From Rhizobium mayense (GTDB taxonomy: Bacteria > Pseudomonadota > Alphaproteobacteria > Rhizobiales > Rhizobiaceae): a stretch of DNA of 64,000 bases. Both the position numbers and the translations under genes were made by a program. The notes under the pieces are model-generated. The model worked only from the letters and a program-made list of their open reading frames with translations. It made no database searches and was not told where the DNA came from. This document shows, piece by piece, positions 1-8,888 of the stretch. Position 1 is the first letter of the stretch, and each line of letters begins with the position of its first letter. The stretch is from NCBI RefSeq assembly GCF_030272705.1, contig NZ_JARFYM010000002.1, positions 124,001-188,000 on the forward strand, given 5' to 3'.

Positions 1-520
1 TGACCATCTTGACCTGATCCTCGGCGATGCCGTTCTTGGCAAGCAGCGCGCGAAGCAGGATGAAGGCCGTCGGCTGCGTGGCGATCGTCTTGCCGATCAA
101 GTCCTTCGGCTCGCGGATCGGCGCTTTCTTCAGTGAAAAATAGGTGAAGGGGTGTTTCTGGAAGCCGGCGATAAAGGCTTTGACCGGAATGCCGGCCGAA
201 CGCGCCAGCATCACCGATGGGCTGGAAGAGATTTGTCCGAGCGTCGATTGACCCGCGGCGACACCGGCCACACCATCGACATTGGGGCCGCCCGGAACGA
301 TCTCCAACTCGACGCCCTGCTCCTTGAAGAAACCCTTCTTCTGCGCGACGACTTCGCCGATCACGCCGTTGGACACCAGCCAACCCAGTTGCATTTTCAC
401 CTGCGCGACGTCCTGGGCAAGGCCCGCGCGGACGCCGATCAAGGTTTGTGCTGCGGCCAGGCCGCCCACCGTTGCGACATTGGACATGAAGCGACGGCGA
501 TTCATCATGAAATGAGACAT
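1..520 (-). CDS. ABC transporter substrate-binding protein, NMT1/SsuA-like (3' end outside window)
   Basis: About 173 N-terminal residues are visible; the gene runs off the left edge. The product starts with a twin-arginine type leader (RRRF at residues 8-11, then a hydrophobic stretch ending near an Ala-Gln cleavage region), so it is probably exported folded by Tat. The mature part has the NMT1/SsuA pattern: LGWL, a run reading VAQKKGFFKEQGVE, and VAGVAAGQSTLGQ. Such proteins capture small organic solutes (pyrimidines, nitrate, sulfonates) for an ABC importer, whose membrane and ATPase genes would lie beyond the edge. It is divergent from a guanine deaminase gene, so a nucleobase-like ligand is possible, but that is inference. 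The ATG at 520 was chosen; internal ATGs at 508 and 505 are alternatives. Confidence 0.8.
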   Translation of the reverse strand, partial: MSHFMMNRRRFMSNVATVGGLAAAQTLIGVRAGLAQDVAQVKMQLGWLVSNGVIGEVVAQKKGFFKEQGVELEIVPGGPNVDGVAGVAAGQSTLGQISSSPSVMLARSAGIPVKAFIAGFQKHPFTYFSLKKAPIREPKDLIGKTIATQPTAFILLRALLAKNGIAEDQVKMV

Positions 521-872
521 AATAGTTCCCCTATTTGTTCCCTCGGCCCGACTTTATCATCGTTTACCGCAGCTCTTTTGCCGAATGCCCAGGAGGATGA
601 GCAATTTTCGCGTTCTAATAAAGAACAATTATTCGCTAGATGAGTTGCCGAAAAGGCAACAGTAGAACAAGAACCATTTGCCGGGCGAGCACAAGCGTTT
701 AGTCCGCCAATGCGTTCGAAATCGGCGGATGAGCTCGTTTCCCGATCTCGGGCAGAAACGGACGCTTGCTTTCGTCCCTTCCTAGTCCGATGGTATCGTT
801 GCCGGCCGTCGGCTGAAGGAAAAGGGCGTCGCATAAGGCACGACGATCATGGCCGCCTGAAAGAGCATAGTG
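521..872. promoter_or_regulatory. Divergent intergenic region with two small inverted repeats
   Basis: No gene is seen in this 350-base gap between the divergent binding-protein and guanine deaminase genes; the short open frames across it are shadows. It must hold both promoters. Two perfect inverted repeats stand out: GTTCT-N5-AGAAC at 612-626 and GTTGCC-N5-GGCAAC at 644-660. They could be regulator sites or, for the second, a small hairpin. No convincing -35/-10 pair was identified. Confidence 0.35.
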
Positions 873-2231
873 ATGAATTTGCGTAATAGGACGCTCAGCG
901 CGTCGGGATTTCATTCACCAAAGCGCGGCATCATCGACGTTTTGGATGACGTGCTGATCGAGATCGATGCCGAGGGTGTGATTACCGCCCTTCACCGTCA
1001 CGGCGATCCGAATTACCGGACCATTCGTGACGCCCGCGATGCATCCGGCGAACTCGTGACCCTTCCGGCCGGCTTTTATATCCTGCCCGGCTTTGTGGAT
1101 CTGCACGTGCATGCGCCGCAATACCCGCAGCTCGGCGATGCGCTCGATGTACCTTTGGAAGTCTGGCTGCAGAAATATACTTTCCCACTGGAGGCACGTT
1201 ATCAGGACGACGCCTTCGCACGCCGCATCTATCGTTTGCTGGTCGATGACCTTCTTGCCAACGGCACGACGACGGCGCTTTATTTCGCCACCATCCACCA
1301 GGAGGCGACGCGGGCGTTGGTCGATATCTGCGTGGAAAAGGGCCAGCGCGCCCTGATCGGCAAGGTGGCGATGGACAATACCGACGAGTGTCCGGACTAC
1401 TACCGCGACCGATCGACGGAAGAGGCGCTCGACGGCACGCGCGCGTTGATCGACTACGTGCGTGGACATCCACAAAATGGCGAGGGACGCGTCCTGCCGG
1501 TCGTCACGCCGCGCTTCATTCCCTCCTGCACCGATGCGACGCTTGAAGGCCTCGGCGCTGTCGCCAGGGAATGCGGCTGCCATGTGCAGACCCATTGCTC
1601 GGAAAGCGACTGGGCGCAAGGCTATGTGCTTGCCCGGCATGGCATGACGGATACGAACAGCCTCGATCGCTTCGGCCTCCTCGGCCGCAAGACGGTCCTG
1701 GCGCATGCGAATTTCCTGACGGCGAAGGATATGGAAACAGTCCGCGCGCGCAAAGCCGCCGTCGCGCATTGCCCGCTTTCGAATGCGTATTTCGCCAATG
1801 CCGTCTTTCCGCTGCGCGCCGCGCTGGAAAAGGGGCTGCATGTCGGTCTCGGCACGGATATTTCCGGCGGCCCCAGCGCTTCGATGCTAGAGAACGCCCG
1901 AGGCGCTATCCTGGCATCGAGGATGCTGCAACGCGGTGTCGACCCGAACCTTCCGGCCACTGCACGCGCGACGTTCGGGCCCGCACAGATCGATTTCCGC
2001 GATGCCTTCCATATCGCGACGACAGGCGGCGGCGTTGCGCTCGATCTACCCGTCGGGCAATTCACGCCCGGCTATCAGTTCGACGCCGTGCTGATCGATG
2101 CCGATGCCGAGAAAGGCACAGTGCGGCTGTTCGAAGACCGCGACAAAGGCGAGCGCATTCTGCAGAAAATTATTTATACCGCATCGAGGCCAAACATCGC
2201 GGCCACCTGGGTCGGCGGCAGCAAAGTTTGA
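873..2231 (+). CDS. guaD: Guanine deaminase
   Basis: Amidohydrolase of about 452 residues, the usual guanine deaminase length. It converts guanine to xanthine and ammonia in the cytoplasm. The metal-binding motif near residue 79 reads PGFVDLHVHAPQY, and the APQY part is typical of guanine deaminases rather than of chlorohydrolases. Further motifs are THCSESDWAQG (His and Glu ligand region) and GTDISGGPSASML with the last metal Asp. A GTG at 870 directly precedes the ATG at 873; the ATG is preferred. It stands alone on the plus strand, divergent from an NMT1-like binding protein and convergent with a lytic transglycosylase, and suggests use of purines as a nitrogen source. Confidence 0.9.
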   Translation: MNLRNRTLSASGFHSPKRGIIDVLDDVLIEIDAEGVITALHRHGDPNYRTIRDARDASGELVTLPAGFYILPGFVDLHVHAPQYPQLGDALDVPLEVWLQKYTFPLEARYQDDAFARRIYRLLVDDLLANGTTTALYFATIHQEATRALVDICVEKGQRALIGKVAMDNTDECPDYYRDRSTEEALDGTRALIDYVRGHPQNGEGRVLPVVTPRFIPSCTDATLEGLGAVARECGCHVQTHCSESDWAQGYVLARHGMTDTNSLDRFGLLGRKTVLAHANFLTAKDMETVRARKAAVAHCPLSNAYFANAVFPLRAALEKGLHVGLGTDISGGPSASMLENARGAILASRMLQRGVDPNLPATARATFGPAQIDFRDAFHIATTGGGVALDLPVGQFTPGYQFDAVLIDADAEKGTVRLFEDRDKGERILQKIIYTASRPNIAATWVGGSKV

Positions 2232-2287
2232 GGGCGGGCTAGGCCGCGTTGCTGGCGCACCGCTGCATCCCGCCGGGAGCCAAACGC

Positions 2288-3238
2288 TCAATTCTTGAAC
2301 ACAAGGCAAGCTCCGCCGTTCTGGCGGACTTGAGTGCAAACCGCATCCGCCTCGGCACGTGTCTGCCGGCCGATGCGCGCCGCATATCGGATGCGGAAAC
2401 CGAAATCGGCGTTGCGCTGGCGCACGATAAGCGGCTTTTCTTCACTCAGCGGTGCTGGAAGCTTAGCGACGCTCTCGGAGAAAAGGTCGCGGACGGTACC
2501 GAGCTGGAGATTCTCTGCAAGTTGAGCGCCCCAGGGCGCCCAGGGCCGCTCTTGTTCCAAGGCGATTTGTTTCAGCTTGCGGCTGCCGGCAAGCGCCATA
2601 CAGGCCTGTGCAAAAGGTTTGCCCTTGTCGAGTTCCAGCGCGACCGTATCAGGCGGGTCATCCTTCCATTGCTCGACCGTATGCGCCGTAATGGCAATCA
2701 CGTAGCTGCGCGTCTCGTAGGGGAGGTTGCCGGAGCTGAGAAAATTTGCGAGGCCGTTTTCGCCGGCATTATAGGCCGCCGCCGCCAAGCCGAGATTGCC
2801 GAAACGGTTGCGCAACTCGTCCAGATAAGCTGCCGCTTTACCCAGCGCCTCCAGCAGGTCGTAGCTGTCCTGAACACCGCGGAGTCTTGCCGTTCCCGGC
2901 ATGAATTGGGCAATGCCCTGCGCGCCCTTCGGGCTGACGGCATCGGGGCGAAACGTGCTCTCGCGCCAGATAAGCCTGGCAAGATAATCCGGCGGCAGAT
3001 GATTGGCACGGGCGAAATAGTCGATCGCGTCACAGAGATCGCGATTGTAACTTTCCTTGCGAATACAAAGTGTTTTGCCGGTCTTGGTTACCAAAGGTCC
3101 GGAAATGCAGGCCGGCGGCGCAACGCTCCATTCGGGCTGGGCACTCGCGGGACAAGCGGCCACAACCACGAAGCCGAATGCAATGATGAAATTTGTGGCC
3201 TTTCCGACAAGGCTGGGCCGATGCTGGTTGCCTGCCAT
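2288..3238 (-). CDS. Lytic murein transglycosylase (SLT domain)
   Basis: Exported 316-residue protein with an N-terminal hydrophobic signal ending at ASA-Q (about residues 1-33). The transglycosylase SLT domain begins near residue 70. WRESTF carries the catalytic Glu93 and is followed by SPKGAQGIAQFMPGTA and AAYNAGENG, the three hallmark motifs. The family cleaves the MurNAc-GlcNAc bond of peptidoglycan and releases 1,6-anhydroMurNAc products. The C-terminal part, with GFRIRYAARIGRQTRAEADAV, looks like a SPOR-type murein-binding region. It lies 1.7 kb beyond the end of the anmK/murQ island on the same strand, so it could supply that pathway, but it is separated by other genes and probably transcribed alone. 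Confidence 0.88.
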   Translation of the reverse strand: MAGNQHRPSLVGKATNFIIAFGFVVVAACPASAQPEWSVAPPACISGPLVTKTGKTLCIRKESYNRDLCDAIDYFARANHLPPDYLARLIWRESTFRPDAVSPKGAQGIAQFMPGTARLRGVQDSYDLLEALGKAAAYLDELRNRFGNLGLAAAAYNAGENGLANFLSSGNLPYETRSYVIAITAHTVEQWKDDPPDTVALELDKGKPFAQACMALAGSRKLKQIALEQERPWAPWGAQLAENLQLGTVRDLFSESVAKLPAPLSEEKPLIVRQRNADFGFRIRYAARIGRQTRAEADAVCTQVRQNGGACLVFKN

Positions 3239-3270
3239 CCGTGCGAAACCCGTTGGACACCGTCAAATCG

Positions 3271-3384
3271 CTAGAGCATCTTATCCGCTTTCGGGTGGAA
3301 CCACCCGAAAGCGGATAAGATGCTCTAGTTTCAAACGACTAGAGCAACCTTTGTGTGTTCAAGTGAACGCACGTCACTCTAGAG
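3271..3384. repeat. Rhizobial intergenic mosaic-type palindrome
   Basis: Bases 3271-3298 and 3301-3328 form a perfect 28-bp inverted repeat separated by only two bases; both outer ends read CTAGAGCA or its complement. A second, looser part runs to about 3384: it starts with ACTAGAGCAA at 3339, has an imperfect palindrome GTTCA-AG-TGAAC, and ends with CTCTAGAG. The CTAGAGC ends match the repeat at 10692-10798, which points to a family of short interspersed palindromes like those described as RIMEs in rhizobia. It lies in the head-to-tail gap between a GntR gene and a transglycosylase gene and could also act as a hairpin or terminator in RNA. Confidence 0.75.
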
Positions 3385-3489
3385 TGCCGCTCTTGATAGC
3401 ATCTACGAGCGATCACGAAAACCACCAAGGCTGTGAGAGGCTTCCCAGCTCAATGATCGGAGCGCCTGGAGCAATCTCGGTAATCCGCT

Positions 3490-4158
3490 TCAGGGCGCAG
3501 CAAAAACGATGCTGGCATCACTGACAGTGGCGACATGCGAATAGGCGGCCTGACTTGCCGCTTGGGCATCGGCCTGCAGGATGGCGGCGACGATGACGTC
3601 GTGCTCCTCGAAGGATATGGAAAGCCGGCCCGGAAGCCGGAACTGCGCACGGCGAAACGGCGCAAGCCTGGCCCGGGTTTGCGTCACCAATTCGAAAATA
3701 TGGTCGTTGTGAGCACCGCGATAGAGCTGGGTGTGAAACTCGGTGTTGTAGGCGGCATAATCCTCTGCGGCTCTGGCATGCACGAGCCGGAGGGAAGCGT
3801 GGTGCTCAAGCTCGAGGGCGCGACGCTCATCGACGGTCATTCGCTCTGCTGCCAGGCGCGCGCAGATGGCCTCGAGTTCCGCCATCGCTTCGAACATTGA
3901 ATGCAGATAGGCACCGGTCACATTCGTCACGACAGCGCTGCGGTTGGGTTCGCGGCCGACGAGGCCCATGGCGCCAAGCTCACGCAGCGCCTCTCGCACC
4001 GGCGTCCGCGATACGTCGAAACGGCTTGCCAGCGATATTTCGTCGAGTCTCTCCCCGGGAACGAGCGCACCGGTCACGATCATATCGGCAATTGCCCGCA
4101 CCATCTGTTCGACGGTCGTTCCGGCTCTGACGATTTCTCTGCGCTTGACCTGCTTCAC
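3490..4158 (-). CDS. GntR-family transcriptional regulator (FCD type)
   Basis: Winged-helix N-terminus (GALVPGERLDEISLASRFDVSRTPVREALRELGAMGLV is the diagnostic GntR signature, cited here only in outline) followed by an all-helical FCD ligand-binding domain with the expected Asp/His positions. It should bind DNA as a dimer and respond to an organic acid or similar metabolite. The open frame extends to a TTG at 4218, but that stretch contains TTGCGG-18-TATGCT, which looks like its own promoter. A GTG at 4158 is therefore preferred, giving about 222 residues; ATG 4104 is another option. The target is unknown; the flavin reductase-like gene upstream on the same strand is a candidate. Confidence 0.75.
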   Translation of the reverse strand: MKQVKRREIVRAGTTVEQMVRAIADMIVTGALVPGERLDEISLASRFDVSRTPVREALRELGAMGLVGREPNRSAVVTNVTGAYLHSMFEAMAELEAICARLAAERMTVDERRALELEHHASLRLVHARAAEDYAAYNTEFHTQLYRGAHNDHIFELVTQTRARLAPFRRAQFRLPGRLSISFEEHDVIVAAILQADAQAASQAAYSHVATVSDASIVFAAP

Positions 4159-4270
4159 CGCGATGCACTTGCCCCGATTTATAGCATACAGATCTATGCG
4201 CCGGCGCCGCAAAGTCAATTCTGGCGGCTGGCGCAGCTATGTAGCGGCAAAGGCTTAGCGTTAGGGCCTG

Positions 4271-4876
4271 TTACGCCCGGAAGGTTTTCCCGAGTTCGGT
4301 GTCGGACAAGTTGTAATAGTGACGGAAATTATAGACCAATGGTGACCATTTGTTCGGATCGATATGATCACTACCGTCCTTCAAGAACTCTTCCGAGGCA
4401 TGCACTTGCAAGATCTCGACAACAGCAACGAGGCCGCCTCCAAGTTCCGCCAGTTTTTTTCCGCCCATTTCGTGGAGCGACAAGACGCGGGCTTCCATTT
4501 GAACGGGGCATTCTGCGGCCCGCACAGGGCGAACCGACTCGCTGTCGAGCCTGGAAAATCCCGCAGCAGCAAATTTGTCCTTCTCGGTCCTGAACTGCTT
4601 AGATTTCAGTTCGGGTACGGGGTCTCTACCCGTCAGCGGTGCGAGCTTTTCGACCATCTGCCACATTGAGGGAGAAGGAAGGTTTACGACGCATTCCGCG
4701 TGCCGCGCGAGATTCTCCGCGAGCTTGGCATCATTCAGCAGGCCAAGCGACATCGTCCAGCCAAGCGCCCAAAATGATGAAATCGGCGACAAATTCGTCG
4801 AGTTATCCTCATTCAAGCTACTGATCAGTGCGACAGGGGTCCCAAAATAGAGAATTTTTGGCTCAACGGTTCTCAC
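4271..4876 (-). CDS. Flavin reductase-like FMN-binding split-barrel protein
   Basis: About 201 residues. The sequence KILYFGTPVALISSLNEDNSTNLSP matches the beginning of flavin reductase-like split barrels, which bind FMN and act as flavin reductases or as small flavoproteins of unknown substrate. A GTG at 4876 is chosen as start because AGGAGG lies five bases upstream and because homology-like sequence begins right there; the open frame extends to an ATG at 4933 without such support. It sits 52 bases upstream of a GntR regulator on the same strand and may be co-transcribed or controlled by it. The substrate is not inferable. Confidence 0.8.
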   Translation of the reverse strand: MRTVEPKILYFGTPVALISSLNEDNSTNLSPISSFWALGWTMSLGLLNDAKLAENLARHAECVVNLPSPSMWQMVEKLAPLTGRDPVPELKSKQFRTEKDKFAAAGFSRLDSESVRPVRAAECPVQMEARVLSLHEMGGKKLAELGGGLVAVVEILQVHASEEFLKDGSDHIDPNKWSPLVYNFRHYYNLSDTELGKTFRA

Positions 4877-4975
4877 TTCGTCCTCCTGAAACAGGATGCG
4901 TTGAGACCACCATAAGCGATTTTCGCTCGGCAATGGTTCGATTAGGATCGAAGTATGATTTCCGCTGAAGCTGGC

Positions 4976-6091
4976 CTATTCGGCGAGGCGTCCGCCGCAC
5001 ATCGGCGTCGGTACGCCTGTTGTTCCCGGGAAGCTGATCGGGAGGCCTCTCAAGACTCGCACGGCCAAAAACGCGAAGCATTCGGCTTCGACAGCGTCGC
5101 CACGCCAGCCAAGCGTTTCCGCCGAGATCGGCTCCACGCCGGCTCGGGTCTTGAGCATCGACATAATGGTCGGATTACGGCGGCCGCCGCCGCTGACCAC
5201 CAGTTTTTTCGGGCGACGGGGCAGCAGGTCCAGCGCCTTGCCGACAGCGGACGCGGTGAAGGCGGACAGCGTCGCCGCGCCGTCTTCTGGGCCGAGCCCA
5301 TCAGCCATGGAGGCGCCGAAGTCGAAACGATCCAGCGATTTCGGATAGGCTGCACTGAGATAGGGGTGTTGCAGCAGCCTCGCGAGCCTTGCCTCATCGA
5401 CCGTGCCAGCCCGGCCGAGCGCACCGTCCCTGTCCATCTCGCCAAGGCCGTGGGATCCAACGAAATCATTGAGCGGCGCATTGGCCGGCCCGGTGTCGAA
5501 GGCGACGAAATTGCCTTCGCCGTCCGACCAGGTGATGTTGGCGACGCCGCCAAGATTGAGGATGGCGGTATCGTCTCCAGCTCCGGCGCGGCGCAGCAGG
5601 GCGGTATGATAAGCAGCCGCCAAGGGCGCGCCCTGACCGCCTGCGCGCACGTCGGCGGAACGGAAGTCATAGGCGACCTTGGTACCGAGGATGGAGCGCA
5701 TCAATTCGCCGTCGCCAAGCTGGCGCGTATCGCCGAGGCGACCCTCCTGCGGTGCCCGATGCAGCACGGTCTGGCCGTGGAAACCGACTACCCCGATGTC
5801 GGCCATGGTCAGGCCATAGCTTTCGACAAGTTCCTTGACAGCGGCCGACTGCGCGCGCGTCAAGGCCTCCTCGGCTCGCTTGAAGATTTCCGGCTCAAGC
5901 CCGTTGAAATTCCAAATCCGGGCCTGCGCCAATGTCTCTTCCAGCAATGTCCTGATCCATTCCGGATAAGGCGCCAGCACATAAGGACCGAACTCCTCGA
6001 CCCGCTCGCCATCCGTCTTCAGCAGGGCGACATCAATATTGCCGTCGAGAACGGTTCCGGTCATCAGACCGACTGCCCAGATTGGTTCCAT
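4976..6091 (-). CDS. anmK: Anhydro-N-acetylmuramic acid kinase
   Basis: Phosphorylates and hydrolyses 1,6-anhydroMurNAc to MurNAc-6-phosphate, the substrate of MurQ encoded in the same cluster. The product has 371 residues, the normal length. The phosphate-binding start reads [17 protein letters not shown], a variant of the usual MSGTSLDG. Later motifs include [27 protein letters not shown] and [13 protein letters not shown], in family order. The start at 6091 is supported by TAGGAG six bases upstream; the longer frame to 6319 runs through the neighbouring gene. It is the last gene of the minus-strand recycling island and follows the hydrolase gene by 10 bases, so it is almost certainly in the same operon. 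Confidence 0.95.
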   Translation of the reverse strand: MEPIWAVGLMTGTVLDGNIDVALLKTDGERVEEFGPYVLAPYPEWIRTLLEETLAQARIWNFNGLEPEIFKRAEEALTRAQSAAVKELVESYGLTMADIGVVGFHGQTVLHRAPQEGRLGDTRQLGDGELMRSILGTKVAYDFRSADVRAGGQGAPLAAAYHTALLRRAGAGDDTAILNLGGVANITWSDGEGNFVAFDTGPANAPLNDFVGSHGLGEMDRDGALGRAGTVDEARLARLLQHPYLSAAYPKSLDRFDFGASMADGLGPEDGAATLSAFTASAVGKALDLLPRRPKKLVVSGGGRRNPTIMSMLKTRAGVEPISAETLGWRGDAVEAECFAFLAVRVLRGLPISFPGTTGVPTPMCGGRLAE

Positions 6092-6101
6092 GATCAAGCT
6101 C

Positions 6102-7121
6102 CTAAGCTCTATTGACGAGATCGCCGACGGTTTGGCGAAGCGCCGCGATCCCACTGTCGAAATGGCGGGTCGGATGAATGCGGTTGGTGAGCAAGGTCCA
6201 GGCCCTGCCCTGATCGAAATCGATCCAGAGACCAGTACCGGTGAAGCCCGTATGACCGATCGTACCTGGCGAGCAAAAGTTGCCTCCGGACCAGCCGTCA
6301 TAGGGCCGCTCCCATCCATGGGTGCGTGTCGCCGACAACGGCGTGCGCATTAAAGCGATCGAGCGTTCGGCGGCGCCGGTCCCAGCGAGCAACCCCTCGG
6401 CAAAATCAAGGATCGAGCCGGCCGTTCCAAACAAACCGGCATGACCGGCGCCCTGCAGAGCCGAACAATTATCATCGTGGACTTCACCCGAGAGAACACG
6501 GTGACGCCAGGTGCAATCCTCCGTCGCGGCTGCCTGATCGGGCGCGGCAGAAAAGGCGAAGCCCGGTCCCGCATCCATGTCGCGGATCGTCTGACCCGTC
6601 AGGCGCTCCAGCGCAAAGCCGAGCAGAATGAAGTTGATGTCAGAATAAACAGGCGGACCGGCCCGCCACTCACGCTGCAGAATGAAGGCGCGCAGCAGGT
6701 CGGGATCGCGGCCGTAGGTATAAAGCGGCTCGACGGCGGGAAAGGGCGTCTGATGGCCGAGGCACTGGCGAAACGTCACCTTCCGCTCCCAGGCAGCCGC
6801 ATCATATTGGCGCAGATCCGGCAGCAGCGAAATCAGCCGTGCATCGAGATCGATCGTACCCGCTTCCGCCAAAGCTAGAATGCGCGGCGTTGTGAAGATG
6901 ACTTTGGTGAGGGAAGCCAAATCGAACCACGTATCGGCGAACATTGGCCGCGTGACCGGGATCTTCTGTGCCAAGCCAACCGCACGGACCATCCGGTTGC
7001 CGTCGCGATCGATCATGCCGAGCACGCCGCCGGGAATGCGTCCGGCCGCGACGGCGGCTTCAACCGGCGCGAACGCCTGATCGAAACGCTGTACGAATTC
7101 CATATTTCCCGCTGCCGTCAT
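6102..7121 (-). CDS. Serine hydrolase of the beta-lactamase/penicillin-binding protein fold
   Basis: 339 residues with the three active-site elements of class C type serine hydrolases: SLTK (nucleophile Ser and Lys, near residue 70), YSD (YxN-like motif) and HTGFTG (KTG-like motif). No signal peptide is visible, so it should be cytosolic. That is unusual for a penicillin-binding-type fold and suggests a peptidase or esterase acting on imported muropeptides rather than on the cell wall. It sits inside the peptidoglycan-recycling operon between the importer ATPase and anmK. A link to cleavage of muropeptides or lactyl-peptide bonds is inference. GGGGAGGGGAGC before the ATG at 7121 supports that start. 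Confidence 0.82.
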   Translation of the reverse strand: MTAAGNMEFVQRFDQAFAPVEAAVAAGRIPGGVLGMIDRDGNRMVRAVGLAQKIPVTRPMFADTWFDLASLTKVIFTTPRILALAEAGTIDLDARLISLLPDLRQYDAAAWERKVTFRQCLGHQTPFPAVEPLYTYGRDPDLLRAFILQREWRAGPPVYSDINFILLGFALERLTGQTIRDMDAGPGFAFSAAPDQAAATEDCTWRHRVLSGEVHDDNCSALQGAGHAGLFGTAGSILDFAEGLLAGTGAAERSIALMRTPLSATRTHGWERPYDGWSGGNFCSPGTIGHTGFTGTGLWIDFDQGRAWTLLTNRIHPTRHFDSGIAALRQTVGDLVNRA

Positions 7122-7145
7122 GCTCCCCTCCCCGTCGCGTCTCTC

Positions 7146-8888
7146 TCAAGCTTCCGCCTGGGCCATGTGATCCGGAGCAAACCGGCGCCATTCCGGCGCA
7201 GCCGGCTCGAAGCCGAGCGGGCGCACCAGTGAGGGGACCTGACGCGTATCCAGCGCAAAACTCTCCCGCCGGCGGTCGACCGTCGGAACCGCCGAGATCA
7301 GCCGCTTGGTGTAGGAATGCTTCGGCTGCGACAGCACCGACGCGGCATCGCCGATCTCGACGATCTGGCCGGCATAGATCACCGCGATCCTGTGTGCGAT
7401 CCGCTCGACGACGGCCATGTCATGCGAGATGAAAAGGTAGGCAAGCCCATACTCGCGCTGCAATTCGATCAACAGGTCCAGGACTTGCGCCTGAACGGAG
7501 ACGTCCAGCGCCGAGACGGCCTCGTCCAGCACAAGAACCGAGGGATTCAACATCAGCGCCCGCGCAATGCACAGCCTCTGGCGTTGTCCGCCCGAGAACT
7601 CATGTGGATAGCGCTCAAGGCTATTCTCGGGCAGGCCGACGCGCTTCAGCAACGTGACCATTCTGTTGCGCGTTTCGCCCGATGCACGGCCGCCGGCGGC
7701 GATAATGGGCTCGGCCAGGATGCTATCGACCCGAAGTCGTGGGTTGAGCGAGGCATAGGGATTCTGAAACACCATCTGCACGGCACTCGTGCGATCAGCC
7801 GTCTTCCCGGCACTCGCAGTAAACGTCCCGCGGGTCGACTTCACCAATCCGAGGATTGCCCGCGCCGTGGTGGATTTGCCCGAGCCGCTCTCGCCAACAA
7901 TCGCCAGCGTTTCGCCTTCCAGCAGATCGAAACCGACGCCCTCGACCGCATGCACCTCGCCGGTCGGACGGCGGAAAAAGCTGCCCGATACCGGAAAGCG
8001 AACAGTCAACCCATCGACCTTTAACGCCGGCGTGGGTTTCTCGGAGTCGTCACGGCTGAAATCCGAGCGCGCCGCGCGGCCCGCCGAAAAATGGGGGACG
8101 GAATGGAGGAGATGCTGCGTATAAGGATGGCTGGGCTTATCGAGGATCTGGTTTAGCTCGCCTTGTTCGACTGCTCGGCCTGCCTGCATCACCATGACCT
8201 TATCAGCGATGCCTGCAACGAGGCCGATGTCGTGAGTGATGAAAATCATCGACATGCCGGTCTCGCGCTTCAGCTCGGCAAGAAGCGCCATGATCTGCGC
8301 CTGCACCGTCACATCCAGCGCCGTGGTCGGCTCGTCGGCGATCAGCAGGCGCGGATTGCAGGCGAGCGCTGTCGCGATCATCACACGCTGCAGCATGCCC
8401 CCGGAAAGCTGGTTCGGGCAATATTTCAGCCGCCGCGTGGCATCGGGGATTCGGACACGATCCAGCGCATCCTTTGCGGCGGCGGTCGCCTGACGGCCGG
8501 TCAAGCCGCGATGCAGGCGGAAACACTCTTCGATCTGTGTGCCGATGGTCAGCACAGGATTGAGCGAGGTCATCGGCTCCTGGAAGATCATGCCGATCTC
8601 GGCGCCACGGATTTTCGTCAATTCCGCTTCGGTTGCCGTCGTCAGGTCGAGAACGCTGTTATCGGTCCGCTTTAGCTTGATCGAGCCACCGATGATGCGG
8701 CCACCGCCGAAATCGACGAGACGGTTGATCGACAGCGCGGTCACCGATTTCCCCGAGCCGCTCTCGCCGACAATCGCCAGCGTCTCGCCGGCGGCAAGAT
8801 CGAAGCTGACGCCGTGGACGATCCTGTTGGCCTCCGGATTGCGGCCAAAGCCCACTTGCAGATCGGAAACAGAAAGCAGAGGGCTCAC
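7146..8888 (-). CDS. Oligopeptide-type ABC transporter, fused double ATPase (YejF/GsiA type)
   Basis: 580 residues containing two complete nucleotide-binding domains. Each has Walker A GESGSGKS (first at residues 41-48), an ABC signature (LSGGMLQRV, then FSGGQRQRL) and a Walker B ending in DE. The oligopeptide-type C-terminal extension is seen after each domain. It powers import through the two permeases encoded immediately upstream, overlapping dppC-like by four bases. The fused arrangement is that of YejF, and YejABEF has been reported as the muropeptide importer of Agrobacterium, so together with MurQ and AnmK the likely substrates are anhydro-muropeptides or murein tripeptides. Confidence 0.92.
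   Translation of the reverse strand: MSPLLSVSDLQVGFGRNPEANRIVHGVSFDLAAGETLAIVGESGSGKSVTALSINRLVDFGGGRIIGGSIKLKRTDNSVLDLTTATEAELTKIRGAEIGMIFQEPMTSLNPVLTIGTQIEECFRLHRGLTGRQATAAAKDALDRVRIPDATRRLKYCPNQLSGGMLQRVMIATALACNPRLLIADEPTTALDVTVQAQIMALLAELKRETGMSMIFITHDIGLVAGIADKVMVMQAGRAVEQGELNQILDKPSHPYTQHLLHSVPHFSAGRAARSDFSRDDSEKPTPALKVDGLTVRFPVSGSFFRRPTGEVHAVEGVGFDLLEGETLAIVGESGSGKSTTARAILGLVKSTRGTFTASAGKTADRTSAVQMVFQNPYASLNPRLRVDSILAEPIIAAGGRASGETRNRMVTLLKRVGLPENSLERYPHEFSGGQRQRLCIARALMLNPSVLVLDEAVSALDVSVQAQVLDLLIELQREYGLAYLFISHDMAVVERIAHRIAVIYAGQIVEIGDAASVLSQPKHSYTKRLISAVPTVDRRRESFALDTRQVPSLVRPLGFEPAAPEWRRFAPDHMAQAEA

Noticed and set aside
2225..2277. Hairpin GGCGGG/CCCGCC between guaD and the transglycosylase gene as a terminator
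   Set aside because: The arms are six bases with a loop above 30 bases and no T-run, too weak to call.
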